A DNA stretch of 64,000 nt, taken from positions 83,537,201 through 83,601,200 of the forward strand of contig OZ038422.1 of assembly GCA_964036155.1 (NCBI GenBank), written 5' to 3'. A program made the translations under genes and the position numbers. This document shows positions 1 to 16,221 of this stretch, piece by piece. Source of the stretch: Diploscapter coronatus. Its lineage: Eukaryota; Nematoda; Chromadorea; Rhabditida; Rhabditidae. Within the stretch, counting starts at the first letter, position 1, and every line of letters starts with the position of its first letter. The notes beneath the pieces were generated by a model that saw only the letters and a list, made by a program, of their open reading frames with translations, had not been told where the DNA came from and did not search any database.

Positions 1-121
1 GAAACCGCGAGACCACGAGACACGAGACATAGGCGAAATAGTATAGGATTAGGGTAGGATATAGGGGATGATAGGCTTTCTTTTGCATACTATCTCTCCA
101 TGCTTCGTGTCTCGTGGTTTC
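1..121. repeat. Palindromic MITE-like element, cut by window start
   Basis: The left arm starting at base 1 (GAAACCGCGAGACCACGAGA) is complementary to the right arm ending at 121 (GTGTCTCGTGGTTTC), with one 6-base indel. The element lies in the intron that precedes the first visible beta-galactosidase exon. The left flank is outside the window, so a target duplication cannot be checked. Confidence 0.6.
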
Positions 122-173
122 CAGTTGTCGCTAAAAAGATGAAAAATCACTATTTTTCCCAAATTTTCTTTAG

Positions 174-2710
174 ATATGTACGATGTCGGAGCGAATTTCA
201 ATTTCTACATGATACACGGAGGAACCAACTTCGGGTAGGCTTGTTGGTCGATCGAAAAACGTCCTATCTGATCTATTACATCTTATATCCGATCCGATCT
301 AATGCATTTAAAGAAAAAACCAACCCAATCCGATCCGACCCAAATGATTTTTCAAGAATCGTGATCCTCTGCGATCTGATTCGTCGGATCGAATCGGGTC
401 GGATCTAACGTGGCTGTTTTAGGTTCTGGAACGGTGCTGAGCCGCAAGGACCGGTATTTTGAAATGAGGATTTTTGTCAATTGAATTGATGCTCAGGTAA
501 TTACATCGTATGACTACTTCGCGCCTATTTCCGAGGCTGGCGATATCACCGAAAAGTATCTAGCGATAAGAGATTTCATCAACGGTATTCCTGACTGGAA
601 GAACAAGCCACTCCCAGTCCCGAAGAACAGCAAGTAAATTAAAACTCGTTTTTTATAGCTATGAATTTGCAACATAGGAAGAAGGCGTATGGAAAGATAA
701 AACTGAGTAGGCCACGAAATAGCATTCGAGATATGTTTGGGAAGCATAGTGATAGAAAGGGATGCATCACTTCGAAATACCCACCAAATGCGGAGAAACT
801 CAACGGATCGCTGGGATTCATAGCCTATGAAACGGTTTGATTTCGATTTAGACAAAGCAATAGAATTGGTCATCTTATCTGATATTATGAGAAACATTTG
901 ACTACTTTATTCTTCTTCTTATTATTACCATCACCTCGATCACTTCCAAATAGGGTTTCGTCATTTCGTGACCTGTGCCCCTTATAAATAAGGCTGAAAC
1001 GGAACTCCGACTCCGCTTTTGATTACGAAAATTCGTGAAGATCTCTTCCTTCAGTTCCGATTCCGACTCTGAAAAATTTCGAGAACCAATTACGTTTCAG
1101 ACTTATCAAATAGCCATTCCATCTCATTTCTGTTTAAGACTGGATTTGGGTTCAAGTTCAACTTACATGTCTTACAAGTAACTTACAAGGTTAAAATGAT
1201 CTTGTAAGTTGGTTTGTAAGTAAATTTACAAGATTTGTAAATTATTGACTTACAAGGCATGTAAATTGAACCTGAGTCCAAGCCCTGATCATAACATGAT
1301 CGTGTTTCGAATTTAGACTGTGCAAAATGTCTGCGGTACTCTGTCGATTCCGAAGTTCAAAGACTTTGCATATGTTATAACCTCGGGTACAAATGATAGA
1401 GGAGATCGATACGAAGTACGGTATTATTTCAGAGGAGATTATCGAATGAAATTTTAGGGAACACTGACTTACTCATTCAACGGCGTGCAAAAGCATGAGT
1501 TGAATATTACCAAATGCAGAAATGGAACGCAGCAACTGGTGATTCTTGTTGAAAATCAAGGCAGACAAAACTGGGAGACCATCAATGATCACAAAGTAAT
1601 GAATCATCAAATAGTTTTTATGGAATTTCGAGAAAAAAATCATTTTCTCAAGTTATTTTTGACCAAAGATTGTAAAAATAGTATGGCAGTTGGAATCCCA
1701 TCTAAAAGTTCATTATCCTATTGACGGCAAAATATTTGAATAGAACACGTTTTCAGTGAAATTACAGCACATTCATTCAGGGAATTATTGGCGATGTCTA
1801 CCTGAATGGTCAGAAAGTGACTAATTGGCGAAGTTGTGCACCTTGGATTAATTTCCCGTACGAAATTAATACCGAAGAAAAATCGCAAGAGAAACCAACA
1901 TTAAAGCCGGTAAGGGCGCGTTCATCCTCCTCCACTCACGCTCACGTAAGCAAAAAGAAATGGCACGTGAGAGTGAGAGAGGAAAAGAGCATGTGTTCTT
2001 TGCGTCTCTCATACTCACGTCTGTTTTTTGTTAGCTCACGTGAGCGTGAGCGAAGTATGAACGCGCTCCAATGCTAGTTTTCTTTATCCTTATCTCACTT
2101 TACTGAAAGAGAATATTGCTTCAGAATGATTTATTGGAACCGTTTGGAGGTTTCTGGGCTGAATTTGAAGTCGACGAACCAGCCGATACGTTCTTGGACC
2201 CGAGTGGATGGGGGAAAGGAGTCGTCTTCATCAACAAATATCACAATATCGGCCGCTACTGGGTTACGCAAGGGCCTCAGGTTTCTTTATTCGCTCAAAA
2301 TAAAAGGTTATCAAAAATGAAAGAGCGACTAGGAGAGTTCGAAAGAATTACACACCTCTTCATTAGACACCCAATTTTGTCGAAGGAATAAGAATAGAAT
2401 ACACAACGGCATGCTTACTATTCTTGATGAATGACTGACTTCTTGCTCTATGATAAACAATAACCTCTGTTTTCAAAATCATGAGTAATTTCAATTCCAG
2501 ATCACCCTCTATGTGCCAGCTGCACTCTTGAAGAAAGGAACGAATCAGTTGGAATTCATCGAGTTTGAACGACAGCCCAAATCGTGCATGAAAGAAGACA
2601 AATGCTTTATCACGTTCGTGGACAAACCGATTTGGAACTTCGAAAACGTCACCGAAACTGATCAAATCGATCAGAGAATGTTCCGACGCAAACATCAATA
2701 TAGAATCTGA
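174..2710 (+). CDS. Beta-galactosidase, GH35 family, C-terminal part (5' end outside window)
   Basis: This is the last two thirds or so of a lysosomal or secreted beta-galactosidase that removes terminal beta-galactose. Nine exons fit in phase: 174-234, 423-453, 497-633, 678-834, 1317-1415, 1458-1595, 1781-1909, 2125-2280 and 2501-2710 (TGA). The first carries the GH35 signature YMIHGGTNFG and continues as FWNGAEPQGP. Exon 4 (KAYGKIKL) matches the linker after the barrel. Exon 6 has the ILVENQGRQNW motif and exon 8 the jelly-roll signature GWGKGVVFIN..NIGRYW..GPQ. Both catalytic glutamates should lie in exons before the window. Introns 1, 4 and 7 carry palindromic repeats. Family assignment is firm. 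Which paralogue it is cannot be told. Confidence 0.9.
1148..1273. repeat. Palindromic repeat in beta-galactosidase intron
   Basis: Arms beginning GGTTCAAGTTCAACTTACAT and ending ATGTAAATTGAACC are complementary. Copies of CTTACAAG and its complement are repeated inside. It fills much of the 834-1317 intron. No convincing target duplication was seen. Confidence 0.6.
1913..2069. repeat. MITE-like element with shared GAGAGGAAAAGAGCATG core
   Basis: Outer arms (GGGCGCGTTCAT... and ...ATGAACGCGCTCC) and inner arms (CACTCACGCTCACGT and ACGTGAGCGTGAG) pair. The centre, GAGAGAGGAAAAGAGCATG followed by TTCTTT and TCTC, matches the centre of five other palindromes in this window (near 40.9, 43.6, 47.2, 47.6 and 51.3 kb). 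It occupies most of the intron between beta-galactosidase exons 7 and 8. Confidence 0.7.
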
Positions 2711-3895
2711 GATCTCAAATTACACTATTCACGGCCTGTCAACATAACGTAAATTGGTGCATTGTCAAATTGAATTTTCCCTAAGGATTTCTTAGCGAGC
2801 ATTGTTTCAAAAACCTGAAGCCCATTTCTTAGAGCTACAGGTCCCATCTCTAAGACATGGGTTCAAGAATTTCGAAAAAAAATGTCCGGTAAGAAATCCT
2901 TAGACGAGAAACAAAATTACAAAGAGAAAAATAATGTGCACTAGAGAAATTAGAAAATTCAGCCCTATGCACCGCTTGACAGATCGTGTTACGTTATGAC
3001 TCTATCGTGAATGAATAATTTTTTTTTGTAAATTTAAAGTTGTAAATAGAAAGCGCAAGTGCCAAATAGCTTTGCATTGCGTTATTTCAGCAAAAATGGC
3101 TTTTTACAACGGTGGCGGGCTGGAAAACGATACATTTTCTATCACAAAATAACAAGTAAAAGATAATCTTTCATACCCAACTTGAGGAGATGGGCGAGAT
3201 CTGCAAGGCTCAAACGAGCTATTTGAAAACTTTGTTGTACGTTTTGACCGGTTCAAGTCAAGTTTCGGAGGCCGTTCCTGGAGCAAAAATGTTCCCTAGG
3301 CCCATATCTAATAGTGGGAAAAGAAGAATCAGATAACTCTATAAATTGACTTACCATGTTGAAACTAAACAAAATTGATGTACAGATTTGATGATCAAAC
3401 ATTATAATTGTTTCGGAATTTAAGACATTTGAACATTTTTGCTTTTAATAAAGGTTTTTATGATGGTACATAACGTAATCCTGAAATAATGCACACAATT
3501 GGACAATGAACTCTCTGGATGCACAGACAAAGTGAAAAGGCAATGCCGTGGCAACTAACAAATTTACATGGATTTTACTTATGAAACTTCATTTTTATAG
3601 TATCTTCATATGCAGAATTACATAGCTTTAATAATTTGAACTTTCAAGCAATGCGCTATAGATAGACAAAGATAATTACGTAAGAATTCTCATCGTTATT
3701 TTTTGATATTTTTAATTTCAGCTGTTTAATCAAAAATCTCCAATTTTTCAAAGTTCAGATAACAAAATATGCAAATAGATATAATGCTTTCATCGGCTAT
3801 TTACTAATACGCATTTAATTCGTATAGCTTTAACGTTTAGGCATATCATTTATGCTTATTTTTGTTTAGTTAGATTCCCTCAAAGTTAGTTGTCA
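2711..3895. other. Intergenic between beta-galactosidase and Srh receptor
   Basis: About 1.2 kb that is AT-rich after the repeat at 2731-3000. It should hold the 3' UTR of the upstream gene and the promoter of the receptor. I see no coding exon or RNA gene. Confidence 0.5.
2731..3000. repeat. Long imperfect inverted repeat
   Basis: Outer arms contain CATAACGTAA (2742) and TTACGTTATG (2990). Inner arms contain CTAAGGATTTCTTA and TAAGAAATCCTTAG. Short GGTGCAT/ATGCACC blocks lie between them. The nested complementarity suggests a degraded DNA-transposon derivative of about 270 bp just past the beta-galactosidase stop codon. Confidence 0.5.
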
Positions 3896-5754
3896 ATGAA
3901 TGAGCTAAATATAACGGTTATTCACTATGATAGTGACTATTATTTTGCTATATTGCGAGCCTTCGGATTTATTCAGTTGCCTATCAATATTTTCGGTCTT
4001 TACCTAATTATCTATGTCTCACCCAAGTCCATGACTTACTACTACAAGTGTCTTTTGGCCAAATATCAAATATTGTATGTGCATTATTATATATTTTTTG
4101 TTAATTTTTTAATTTAATTTTTAGAGCAACATTATTAGACTTGCATATGAGTTGGCTGCTATGTCCGTTGGTATTCCTACCATATCTGAGCGGATTTACT
4201 AATGGATTGCTACATCATGTATTCGATTTGAATGGGGTTGCACAAGTATTGATTTGGTCTTACACTTTGGCAGGTTGGTTAACAGTATGATATATTTCTT
4301 CATTCAATATGATATTGATCTGGAACAGACGAAATTATTATTTTTCCATGAGAGTCCTAGTTTCGCATTATTTTTCTGAAAGAAATTTAATTTCGCTTTT
4401 GTATTCTTGAGCTAACTTTGAAATGCAAAATTTGATATTAGACTTTATGTGCAAAAATCAAATTAATGTTCTGTTTTTATCAAACTCAGAAATGTCGTTT
4501 TAGTCGATTCATTATGCTGATTTTCTACATTTAAAATTGTATTTTAGGAGTTGGTGTCTCGATTTTGGAGTTGTTTGAGTATCGATATCAATGCTCTCGA
4601 ATGGACAAACACGGCAACCAAATAACTAAAACTCGCATAGTTCTGACAATAATGTTCGACTTGAGCTATGTCCAAGTGTCATGGATACCCTATATCAAAT
4701 ATTCACAAAATCAAGATATTGCAAAATTAGAATTAGCTAAAGTAGAATATTAATTCTAGTTTTCTACAAGAGTCACAATCAAGATGTTCAAAAATTTTCG
4801 CTATCTTCCATTTCGTCTGGTTGTTCTTGATTTCCGTTTTCGAAAATTTTGGACATCATTTCCGAGCACTCTAAGGATAATAAAATGAAATACAATTTCA
4901 TGAAACAAATGCAGAAACCTGTGAAAAATTCTCAATTATTTACCACTATATTTGATGCATATCTAGTTGCTTTACAAAATGCTAACATTTCATATTTCAG
5001 CTTTGGCAGACACCTATTGATTCGCTATGGTATCATCAGTCCATCGTTTTTGATATTTGCACATTTTGTTTTGCCCATAAGGGTTTGCTTATAATAACAT
5101 CATTTTGCGTTGTGGTAAATGAACCCTTTTCTATCTTCTTTGCTATAAAATGCATGTTTCAGGTGGTAACAGTTTTCGTGATTCTAACACTCTACAATCT
5201 ATTTTGGAAGAAGAATTTCGTTTCGGAAAATACACACCGACTGCAGAAAATGTTCCTATTCGCTCTATGTGCACAGGTCAGAAATATAGATATTCGAGTG
5301 ATATGAGCAGTATTTATAATTGCTTGGATTAAATGATGGAAACTTGAATTAAATAAAAAATAAAAAAAGCTATCTAAAATATCAAAGTGAAACTCGCATT
5401 CTTCTTTATATTAATTATTTCAGCTTGTCTAGACATAAAATAAATATTAGTTCAGATTCTCGCCCCATTTTTACTCATGGCCATACCAATTTACATTGGG
5501 TTTTCCGGAAATGAGTATGATCGAAGTATGTTCTTATAACGTTATTTCTATTGAACCCAAAGAAAGTTTCAGCTATGACGAATATCACTATATATGTTTT
5601 ATCAAATCATGGATTTGTTGGGTCAATTGCGATGATGGCCTCAAATAAGTTCTACCGTGAATTTACCAAATCACAATTGCTTAAGCTAATGCCCAAAAAG
5701 ACACTTGCTTCAAGTAAGGAGATAGTGAACTTTATCAACGAAGCAATTAGCTAA
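3896..5754 (+). CDS. Serpentine chemoreceptor, Srh (class H) family
   Basis: A seven-helix G-protein-coupled receptor of the nematode Srh family, expected in chemosensory neurons. Seven exons fit in phase: 3896-4074, 4125-4273, 4548-4741, 5001-5114, 5163-5276, 5456-5525 and 5573-5754. They encode 333 residues, the usual Srh length. Family marks are SPKSMTYYKCLL-like residues after helix 1, DLHMSWLLCP and FLPYLSG in helix 2, FEYRYQCSRM after helix 3 (the FENR position), QDIAKLELAK before the extracellular loop, THRLQKMFLFALCAQ before helix 6, and SNHGFVGSI..NKFYREF at the C-terminus. I took the first ATG of the frame, as no signal peptide is expected. Ligand and expression are unknown. The third intron contains a 70-bp palindrome. 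Confidence 0.88.
4783..4851. repeat. Short palindrome in receptor intron
   Basis: GATGTTCAAAAATTTTCG is complementary to CGAAAATTTTGGACATC about 35 bases downstream. The hairpin lies inside the third intron of the Srh gene. Read as protein, this stretch mimics a membrane segment, but splicing it in would break the Srh alignment. Confidence 0.5.
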
Positions 5755-6769
5755 ATTTAGCAAATATCTCTATCGTCAACAAATCGAACAATTCTCAAAA
5801 TCGAAGTATCTTACCGAGATTACATAAGGTTAACGTACAAACCTGATAAAACGAAATTCGCATAAGGAAGACTAATTTTTAGCATAAACAAGAAAAGATT
5901 TCATCATCCTGTTACAAGGGTTAATATTATTTTAAAATTATGAATGTAATTTTACGCTTTGCTAATTACGTCTTTATGGAAATAAATAGTTTATATAAAA
6001 GCGTCTTATAGTTATGATATGTCATAAAAACAAGTTTTTTTTCTCATTTTGCTAATGAAACTTGCATTAATTCATAAATATTTATTTGAGTTGATGCGTA
6101 TGCTGAAAAGAACTTTTACGTATAATACAAATTTGAATTAAAAATACAATCGAGTTACATAGATTCTTGGCCGCAAATCAACCACATTCCGATTAAGAAT
6201 GAATATCAGGAAAAACCAAAGTCTTAGCAAAGAGGTGGTTTCCAAGTGTCCGTCAATTTGGCTGATTTTCACATGTTGTTCAGTTTTTCACTGATTCTCG
6301 TGGTACAATTTGTTTTTCGAAAATGATCACTAATTATCGCATTTTCCGGAATAACTCACTTCAGGGTGAATATTTTCGAAAGGTTAACATAAGTTGGTCA
6401 ATTTTCGATATGCTATCAATTACTTATTGGCTTCCTTGAATTTATACGACCGCACTTAAAACAAAAAAAATTGAATTTTCTGGTAATGACGTTGTCGCAA
6501 ATAATGGAGAGTAAATGATATGATCAGGGCTGTCTGTAGTTCGAAAAATCGAGCTTGAACTGAACTGAACTTCCAGATAGTTCGAAGTTCAGTCCAGTTC
6601 GTACAACCCTGATTAAAAGAAATATTTATTTCAGCTACAGTTATCCCTCATCACTTCTGGATGTCTTCGAGAGTTGTCTGTATCATGTGTATTGAAATTA
6701 AATCATTATTTCACATTTATTGAATAAAATTCCTATATGAGATCGGAGATTATTATAATCAAGCTTATT
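5755..6769. other. Intergenic between convergent Srh and Hsp70-Kelch genes
   Basis: AT-rich convergent 3' ends. A hAT-like palindrome sits at 6523-6613. From about 6615 the sequence is homologous to 10622 onward, so it marks the left edge of the tandem duplication that made the two Hsp70-Kelch genes. No coding exon was recognised. Confidence 0.5.
6523..6613. repeat. hAT-like palindrome with CAGGGCTGT ends
   Basis: Ends ATCAGGGCTGT and ACAACCCTGAT are inverted, and the interior is rich in GTTCGAA, GAACTGAAC and GTTCAGT. Terminal CAGGG..CCCTG is typical of hAT derivatives. Similar TTCG-rich palindromes occur at 25.3 and 55.9 kb. Confidence 0.55.
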
Positions 6770-10788
<4,019 letters not shown>

Positions 10789-13700
10789 TTATGTTATGCT
10801 GCTGATTTCACGCCACTTATTCGTTTGTGGATCGTATTCTTCAATAGCATCACAAAAGTTTATCGGCCGGTAAAAACCATCACTTCCCTTCTCAGTATTT
10901 TGAAATCTAAGTTAACAAATATTTCGCATAAAGATATGCTAAATCTCAGCTCACCCTCCGATTGTATACAGTTTTCCATTCGCAGCAACAAGCAAATGAT
11001 GAGATCTTGCATAATTCATATCAGCGATTCGAGAAATTCGACTGCCAACTGGAGCTGAGGGATCAAAACACAGGGAGGATTTTACTACATTAAAATCACT
11101 AAATATATAATGATACATTATTAGCATACAAAATATAAGAGGTAAATTAACGACTTCCATCCTCCAGTTATGTAAATTATTCCATTTAGTGATGCAACTC
11201 CGAAAGCAACTCGTTTTTCTGGAATCTCTCCAATTTCAACCCATTCCCGTTCGTCATCTGATAATCGATATATTTTTTTACTATTCCATCCATCAATAAC
11301 TGAATATCCATAATTGCAATAATGAATATGCTATAATGTGACCGTATAAAATTTCATTGCATGTTATTGTTTGAGCTTCTCCAATTGGAAGAAGAAGAGC
11401 AGGCCCTGTTAGCCATTTTCCATCTATTAAAACCTGAATTCATATTTTATGGACTTTCATTCGATCTTCTTACATCAACGCGATTCGTCCCTTCCTCTGT
11501 TTCAGGATAATATCCACCCAAATAGTACAATTTGCCTTTGAAATAAGCCACAGATGCATCTTCACGCCATTCAGGAGGATCTTGTCCTGCAAAGAATACA
11601 ATAAAATTAAACCAACCTATTGGCTTTTGCACTGTTATCTCTATTGATTTGTCGAGTATTCAGATCAAATATTTCAAATGATTCATTTTCATCCAATGCA
11701 AAAATCTGAAATCTGAGAAATTAATCAAAATAACGAGCATAAGAATTTACTTTATTCTGTGTAGTTGCTATTTGATATGGGTAATAATAATTAGTAAATT
11801 TCGCAATCTGCTCAACAGAATTATTATGCGAATCGAACAGGTAAATTCTTCCTTCGCTAATATTGCTGTTTTCATAAAGCACTAAATACTAAAGTTAACC
11901 TTCGAGAATACAACAGGATATTTCTTACGATAGAATAAAGTTTTATTCCTGCTATCTGGTTGAGTATTTTGATTGATCTTCGAAGAATTGTCAAATTTCG
12001 GCAGTGATTCATTCTTGTTCCTGCTATTTAATCGAGTGTTTTGATCGATCTTCAAAGAATTACCAGATTTCGGCTATAATTTATTCATGTAAATGTTAAT
12101 TAATGGTAATAAACTAGCACCTGCTGACTTTTAAGAATTAGAATAACAACACCGGCCAAAAGAAGTGCACATAATGGAACTACTAGGAAAATGGATTTTT
12201 TTAACCAAGGATATTCACGAATTGAAAAACATTTTTTTCTCCTGAAAGGCAATAAATAATATAATATTTATTTATTTTTATTTTTTCATATATTTCGCGC
12301 GTTAAATTATCCGCTCCATGCAATTTCACGTTTCAAGATGCTCCGTTATATCATCAACATTCTACCTCGTTTTCATTGCAGCTTGATCGTTTGGATCTAG
12401 TAATTGAAGAGTTTCAGGTGGACGAACAATAAGCTTAACGACATATCGTAAGTGTATGTAAGATATCAGATGAAAAATTGAGTTTTAACTTACAGGATTT
12501 GAAGAATCGTCAAGGTTTAATGAATTGTCTCCATTAATTTGCGAATTATTAATATTTTTGGTTAATTCGACCATTGTATTATCAATCAATGGAGTTTCAA
12601 TGCCTTTCTGAAATTATCACGCGTTTTAATAGTGAATTATTTATTTTCAAGCCTCGAAAGCATCTTTAATAATCTCAGTTCCATGAGCTGCAGCCTCGTC
12701 GGGATTGGCATTGTAACCAATTTGCGAATTATTGATATTCGGGGTTAATTAATTCGTCGTATCATTAATCAATGGAATTGGCTTTTTCAAGAATATTTTT
12801 CTTAAATATTTGCAGTATAATAATTTCTACTTCAATAGCATCAGCCAAAATAGCTGCTCCAAATACGACGGCTTCATCTGGATTTATGTTGCGCTTCAAT
12901 TTATCTTTTCCGAATTTTCCCTCTAGAAGCTCTTTAACGGCAGGAATTCTTGTTGATCCACCCACCAAAATCTAAATACAAATATATATTTTTTAAAATT
13001 GCCTGGAAAATTTGATTTCAGTAAAACATACCACATGACTAATATCACTTTCATGAAGTCGAGCCATCTTTAATGTCTGATCGATTAAATTTATCGCTTT
13101 GATGAATAAACCATTACATAATTCGTTGAGTTTTATTCTTGATAAATTTACATTCAAGTCTGGTCCCTTATCGATGTCCAACTAAATTGGGAAAATTATA
13201 AAATTACTTTATTTTTCATCGTTTACATGAATGTTTACTGCTGAAGCAGTAAAAGAGAGCGATTCTTTTGCTATTTTGCACTCGTTTCTCAATCGTTTAA
13301 CCGAATGATTATTTGTAAAAATATCGTAATCCGATGTTTTCATATATTCCTGATATGCATAATTCATAATTATCCCGTCAAAATCCTGTCCACCTGATAA
13401 AAAAAAATTATTTGAATAATATTAAAAAATATACCCAAGTGCTCATCCCCTTTCACAGCTTTAATCGTGATTTTCCCATTCTTTATTTCACATATGCTGA
13501 TATCGAGAGTTCCTAAATCATATCGCTTTAATTTACTTTTCCACAATCGAATGTGCCAAGTTCATAAAAGTAAAATGCATAAAAATAACTCGCACGAAAA
13601 TATAATAAAATAACCATTTACCTCCACCAAAATCGAATATCATTATCATTGAATCATCCAATTTCCTCTCAGCATTATAAGCAATTGCCGCCGCTGTGGG

Positions 13701-14599
13701 CTCGTCAATTAATGACTCCAATTCAAGCCCAGCCATTTCAACAGCTCGTTTTGTTGCAGCTATTTGATTGTCTTGAAAATTAGCTGGAATTGTGATCACT
13801 ACGCCAGTCACTTGGTTTCCAATATATGACTGAATATTAAAACTATTATAACTTTCAAAACATCGAAAATAGCGAACCTCAGCAATCGCCTTTATTTTCT
13901 TCAAAATCTCAGCCGAAACCTCTTCGGGCGTCACGAATCTTTCGTTAGGTTTTCCTTTATTCAAAACATATCCCACTTTGTTCTAAATTAGTCGAAATTA
14001 AATACCGTAAGACCTATAATAAAATCTACCCTAACTTTTGACTTTGAACTCTCAAAGCTATTCATTTATCAAAATTTGATCCTATGAAGAGATGGATAAT
14101 TTAGATTCGTATTTGTACTTTTAGAAAATGCCTGGATTATAATTTTGGATAGATTTTTAGGAGATATGATCTGACAAAGTCGATAAGTCGGATGGACTTC
14201 TATTGAAAAATATACGTTACTCACATGTCTTGTATCCAAATTGAATGTCCAAAGTGAACGATTCTCCGCAATTGGCAAATTATTCATAAACTTCCATCCA
14301 AGGAGTCGTTTTGAATCTTCAAAAGATTGCTTAATAAATGATCAGTAGAAGCGTTAAACCAACCGTAGAGAACACTTGATAAATCATGATAATTCAGAGC
14401 TGGATTGCCTATCAGAATCTCTTCGTCACCAAAAGAAACTATAGACGGAAGAAAATTTTTCCCTAAACAATTCGTTACTTTGAAAATGATATATCAAAAT
14501 TAATTTACCCTCGCCATCAAAAATTATCTTGCACACTCCATTTTCAATGATAGCAACACACGAATACGTTGTTCCCAGGTCGATGCCGATGTACACCAT
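10789..14599 (-). CDS. Hsp70-type ATPase / transmembrane / Kelch-repeat fusion protein, copy B
   Basis: Paralogue of copy A with the same exon order plus one extra exon. A 797-residue frame fits exons 14599-14509, 14462-14364, 14316-14225, 13982-13878, 13829-13622, 13512-13435, 13393-13227, 13181-13032, 12971-12831, 12607-12494, 12433-12366, 12241-12121, 12073-11929, 11881-11751, 11705-11633, 11586-11474, 11433-11343, 11299-11155, 11098-10955 and 10906-10789. The ATPase domain (1-377) keeps [38 protein letters not shown] and a normal NPDEA. RRKKCF..WLKK precedes the helix at 454-474, supporting an N-inside orientation. The extra exon (12073-11929) adds a stalk made of two similar 24-residue units. 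The last third has the same Kelch blades (YYLGG, YITGG, YTIGG). Exon 11 uses an alternative acceptor because the ancestral one is mutated to AC. Phase agreement makes the fusion reading likely. Confidence 0.82.
12608..12830 (-). pseudogene. Ghost exons inside intron 9 of copy B
   Basis: This 223-bp intron is only 43 bp in copy A. Reading the - strand, it first holds a decayed duplicate of the start of exon 10 (CCATTGATTAATGATACGAC, compare CCATTGATTGATAATACAAT in the used exon) whose acceptor is lost. It then holds a diverged duplicate of the end of exon 9 that reads [20 protein letters not shown], compare [20 protein letters not shown]. It looks like a remnant of an intragenic duplication or of a third paralogue. 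The used exon 10 starts at 12607. Confidence 0.65.
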
Positions 14600-16221
14600 T
14601 TCCCAATTATTTTGTCATCTATAAATTAAAATTATTTTAGAACACATCTCAAGCATTCGTGCTCAAGTGAATAAAGAATCATAATTCATTAGGATCAAGC
14701 TTCATATTAATTATATAGGCTTTTTCCTTCAAATAATGTTGTAAATTAAATATTGTTTATTTAAACATTCTTGCATTGATATTAGAATTAAGAAGAACAA
14801 AACTTATAGTGGCAGAACGATGAAATAAATTTAACAACTATTGAAAGATATTGAATTGAAACTAAATGGATTAATGCCATGAAAATGATAAAGAAATGCC
14901 TCATCATCGATCAGATAACGAAAAGGAGAGATTGACTGAGAAGAAAATGCATAGGCTATTTAAATAAAATAAGAAAAATACGCTAACATTGATGTTGCCG
15001 ACGAATAATATGTTCTGAATACATTAAACAACTGCTCACAAGAAATCGATTAGCTATTTCTGCTATATGTTTTGAAAAAAACGTTGAAATTGAGTCCGTA
15101 GCGTTATCCACTAAAGATTCTGGTGGACAACGCACGTCCTCCCTAAAATGCATTCCTCTTTTTTTCTCAATCCAAAGTCAACAAATAAACTGAATCTTAT
15201 TTTATTTTTGTATTTGATTACTCGAACTTGGAATATGATAGGATAGTTTTGTCGAATTATTACATATTCTTGAATTAAATGAATCATTTCAAGCATAATT
15301 CAATGAATTATCTATAGTATTTCAATTCATATCATTACGAACAACATTTATTCAACGCGAAATAATAAAATTACATCTGATCCAGACTACCCTTTAGTAT
15401 AGAATAAACTGCACATCAACATTCGTCTATAGTTACGCAAACAATTCTAAAACCCTATTAATATCACAGATACTTTCATGAAAGACTTTCAACGAGACAC
15501 ATGTAATAATTCTCTTAAAAATCTAATAAACCCTAATTGCATAACTTTTTGAAAATTTGTTTCGTTTGAACCTGGAATTAATCTGTCAAGAGTTGCTTAT
15601 GCCATGTTAGTATCCCGAAAGATAAGTTTCCAATAAACACCACTAAAATTTCTAGCTATTCTGTGATACGAAAGAGCGGAATTACGGCAAGTAGGACGTC
15701 AGTTTTCAAATAGATGATGAAAATTTGAGCCTTGTGAAATGGTGCCATCATTAAGTGATAAATTAAGAAATCAGTTTAGGCAACTTTAACCCTGCATAAT
15801 ATCATGGAAACGAGATATTAGTGAAATGGCGTAAGAAAAGATATCTTATCCTGCCATTTTACTATTTTATCTATGTTTCATGTCGTGGTGTCATATTGTT
15901 TTCAAATAGCCATCGATGATTCAACATTACTTCTTGAGAACACTATCATGTTCTTTAACGAAGGTGCCACACGATTCAAAATGTTACAGAATTATTCATA
16001 ACCACGAGCAAGGGAAGGGATATGCACCAAATAGTTCATTTCGAAAATTAGATCGTAATGGACCTAAAATCGATACGGTATAGCACGCTAATCACGCGCC
16101 ATTAACGATTTACCATTATTGTGCAAAGAAAAGTTTGTCGTTAATGGACATAAGAGAGTGGAGAAACTAAATGATGGCTTTTGCTAGGCTCAAATTTTCA
16201 ACTCATTTATAATTTGTGAAT
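14600..16221. other. Intergenic, copy B promoter and secreted-protein 3' flank
   Basis: 1.6 kb, very AT-rich. The first 150 bp correspond to the promoter of copy A. The rest shows no recognisable exon, RNA gene or clear repeat. Frames open on the - strand near 15.1-15.3 kb have no splice or homology support. Confidence 0.45.

Noticed and set aside
4760..4900. An additional Srh exon with a hydrophobic stretch (FHFVWLFLIS)
   Set aside because: It lies in a palindromic repeat, and including it would add a helix where the Srh family has none. The neighbouring exons join in phase without it.
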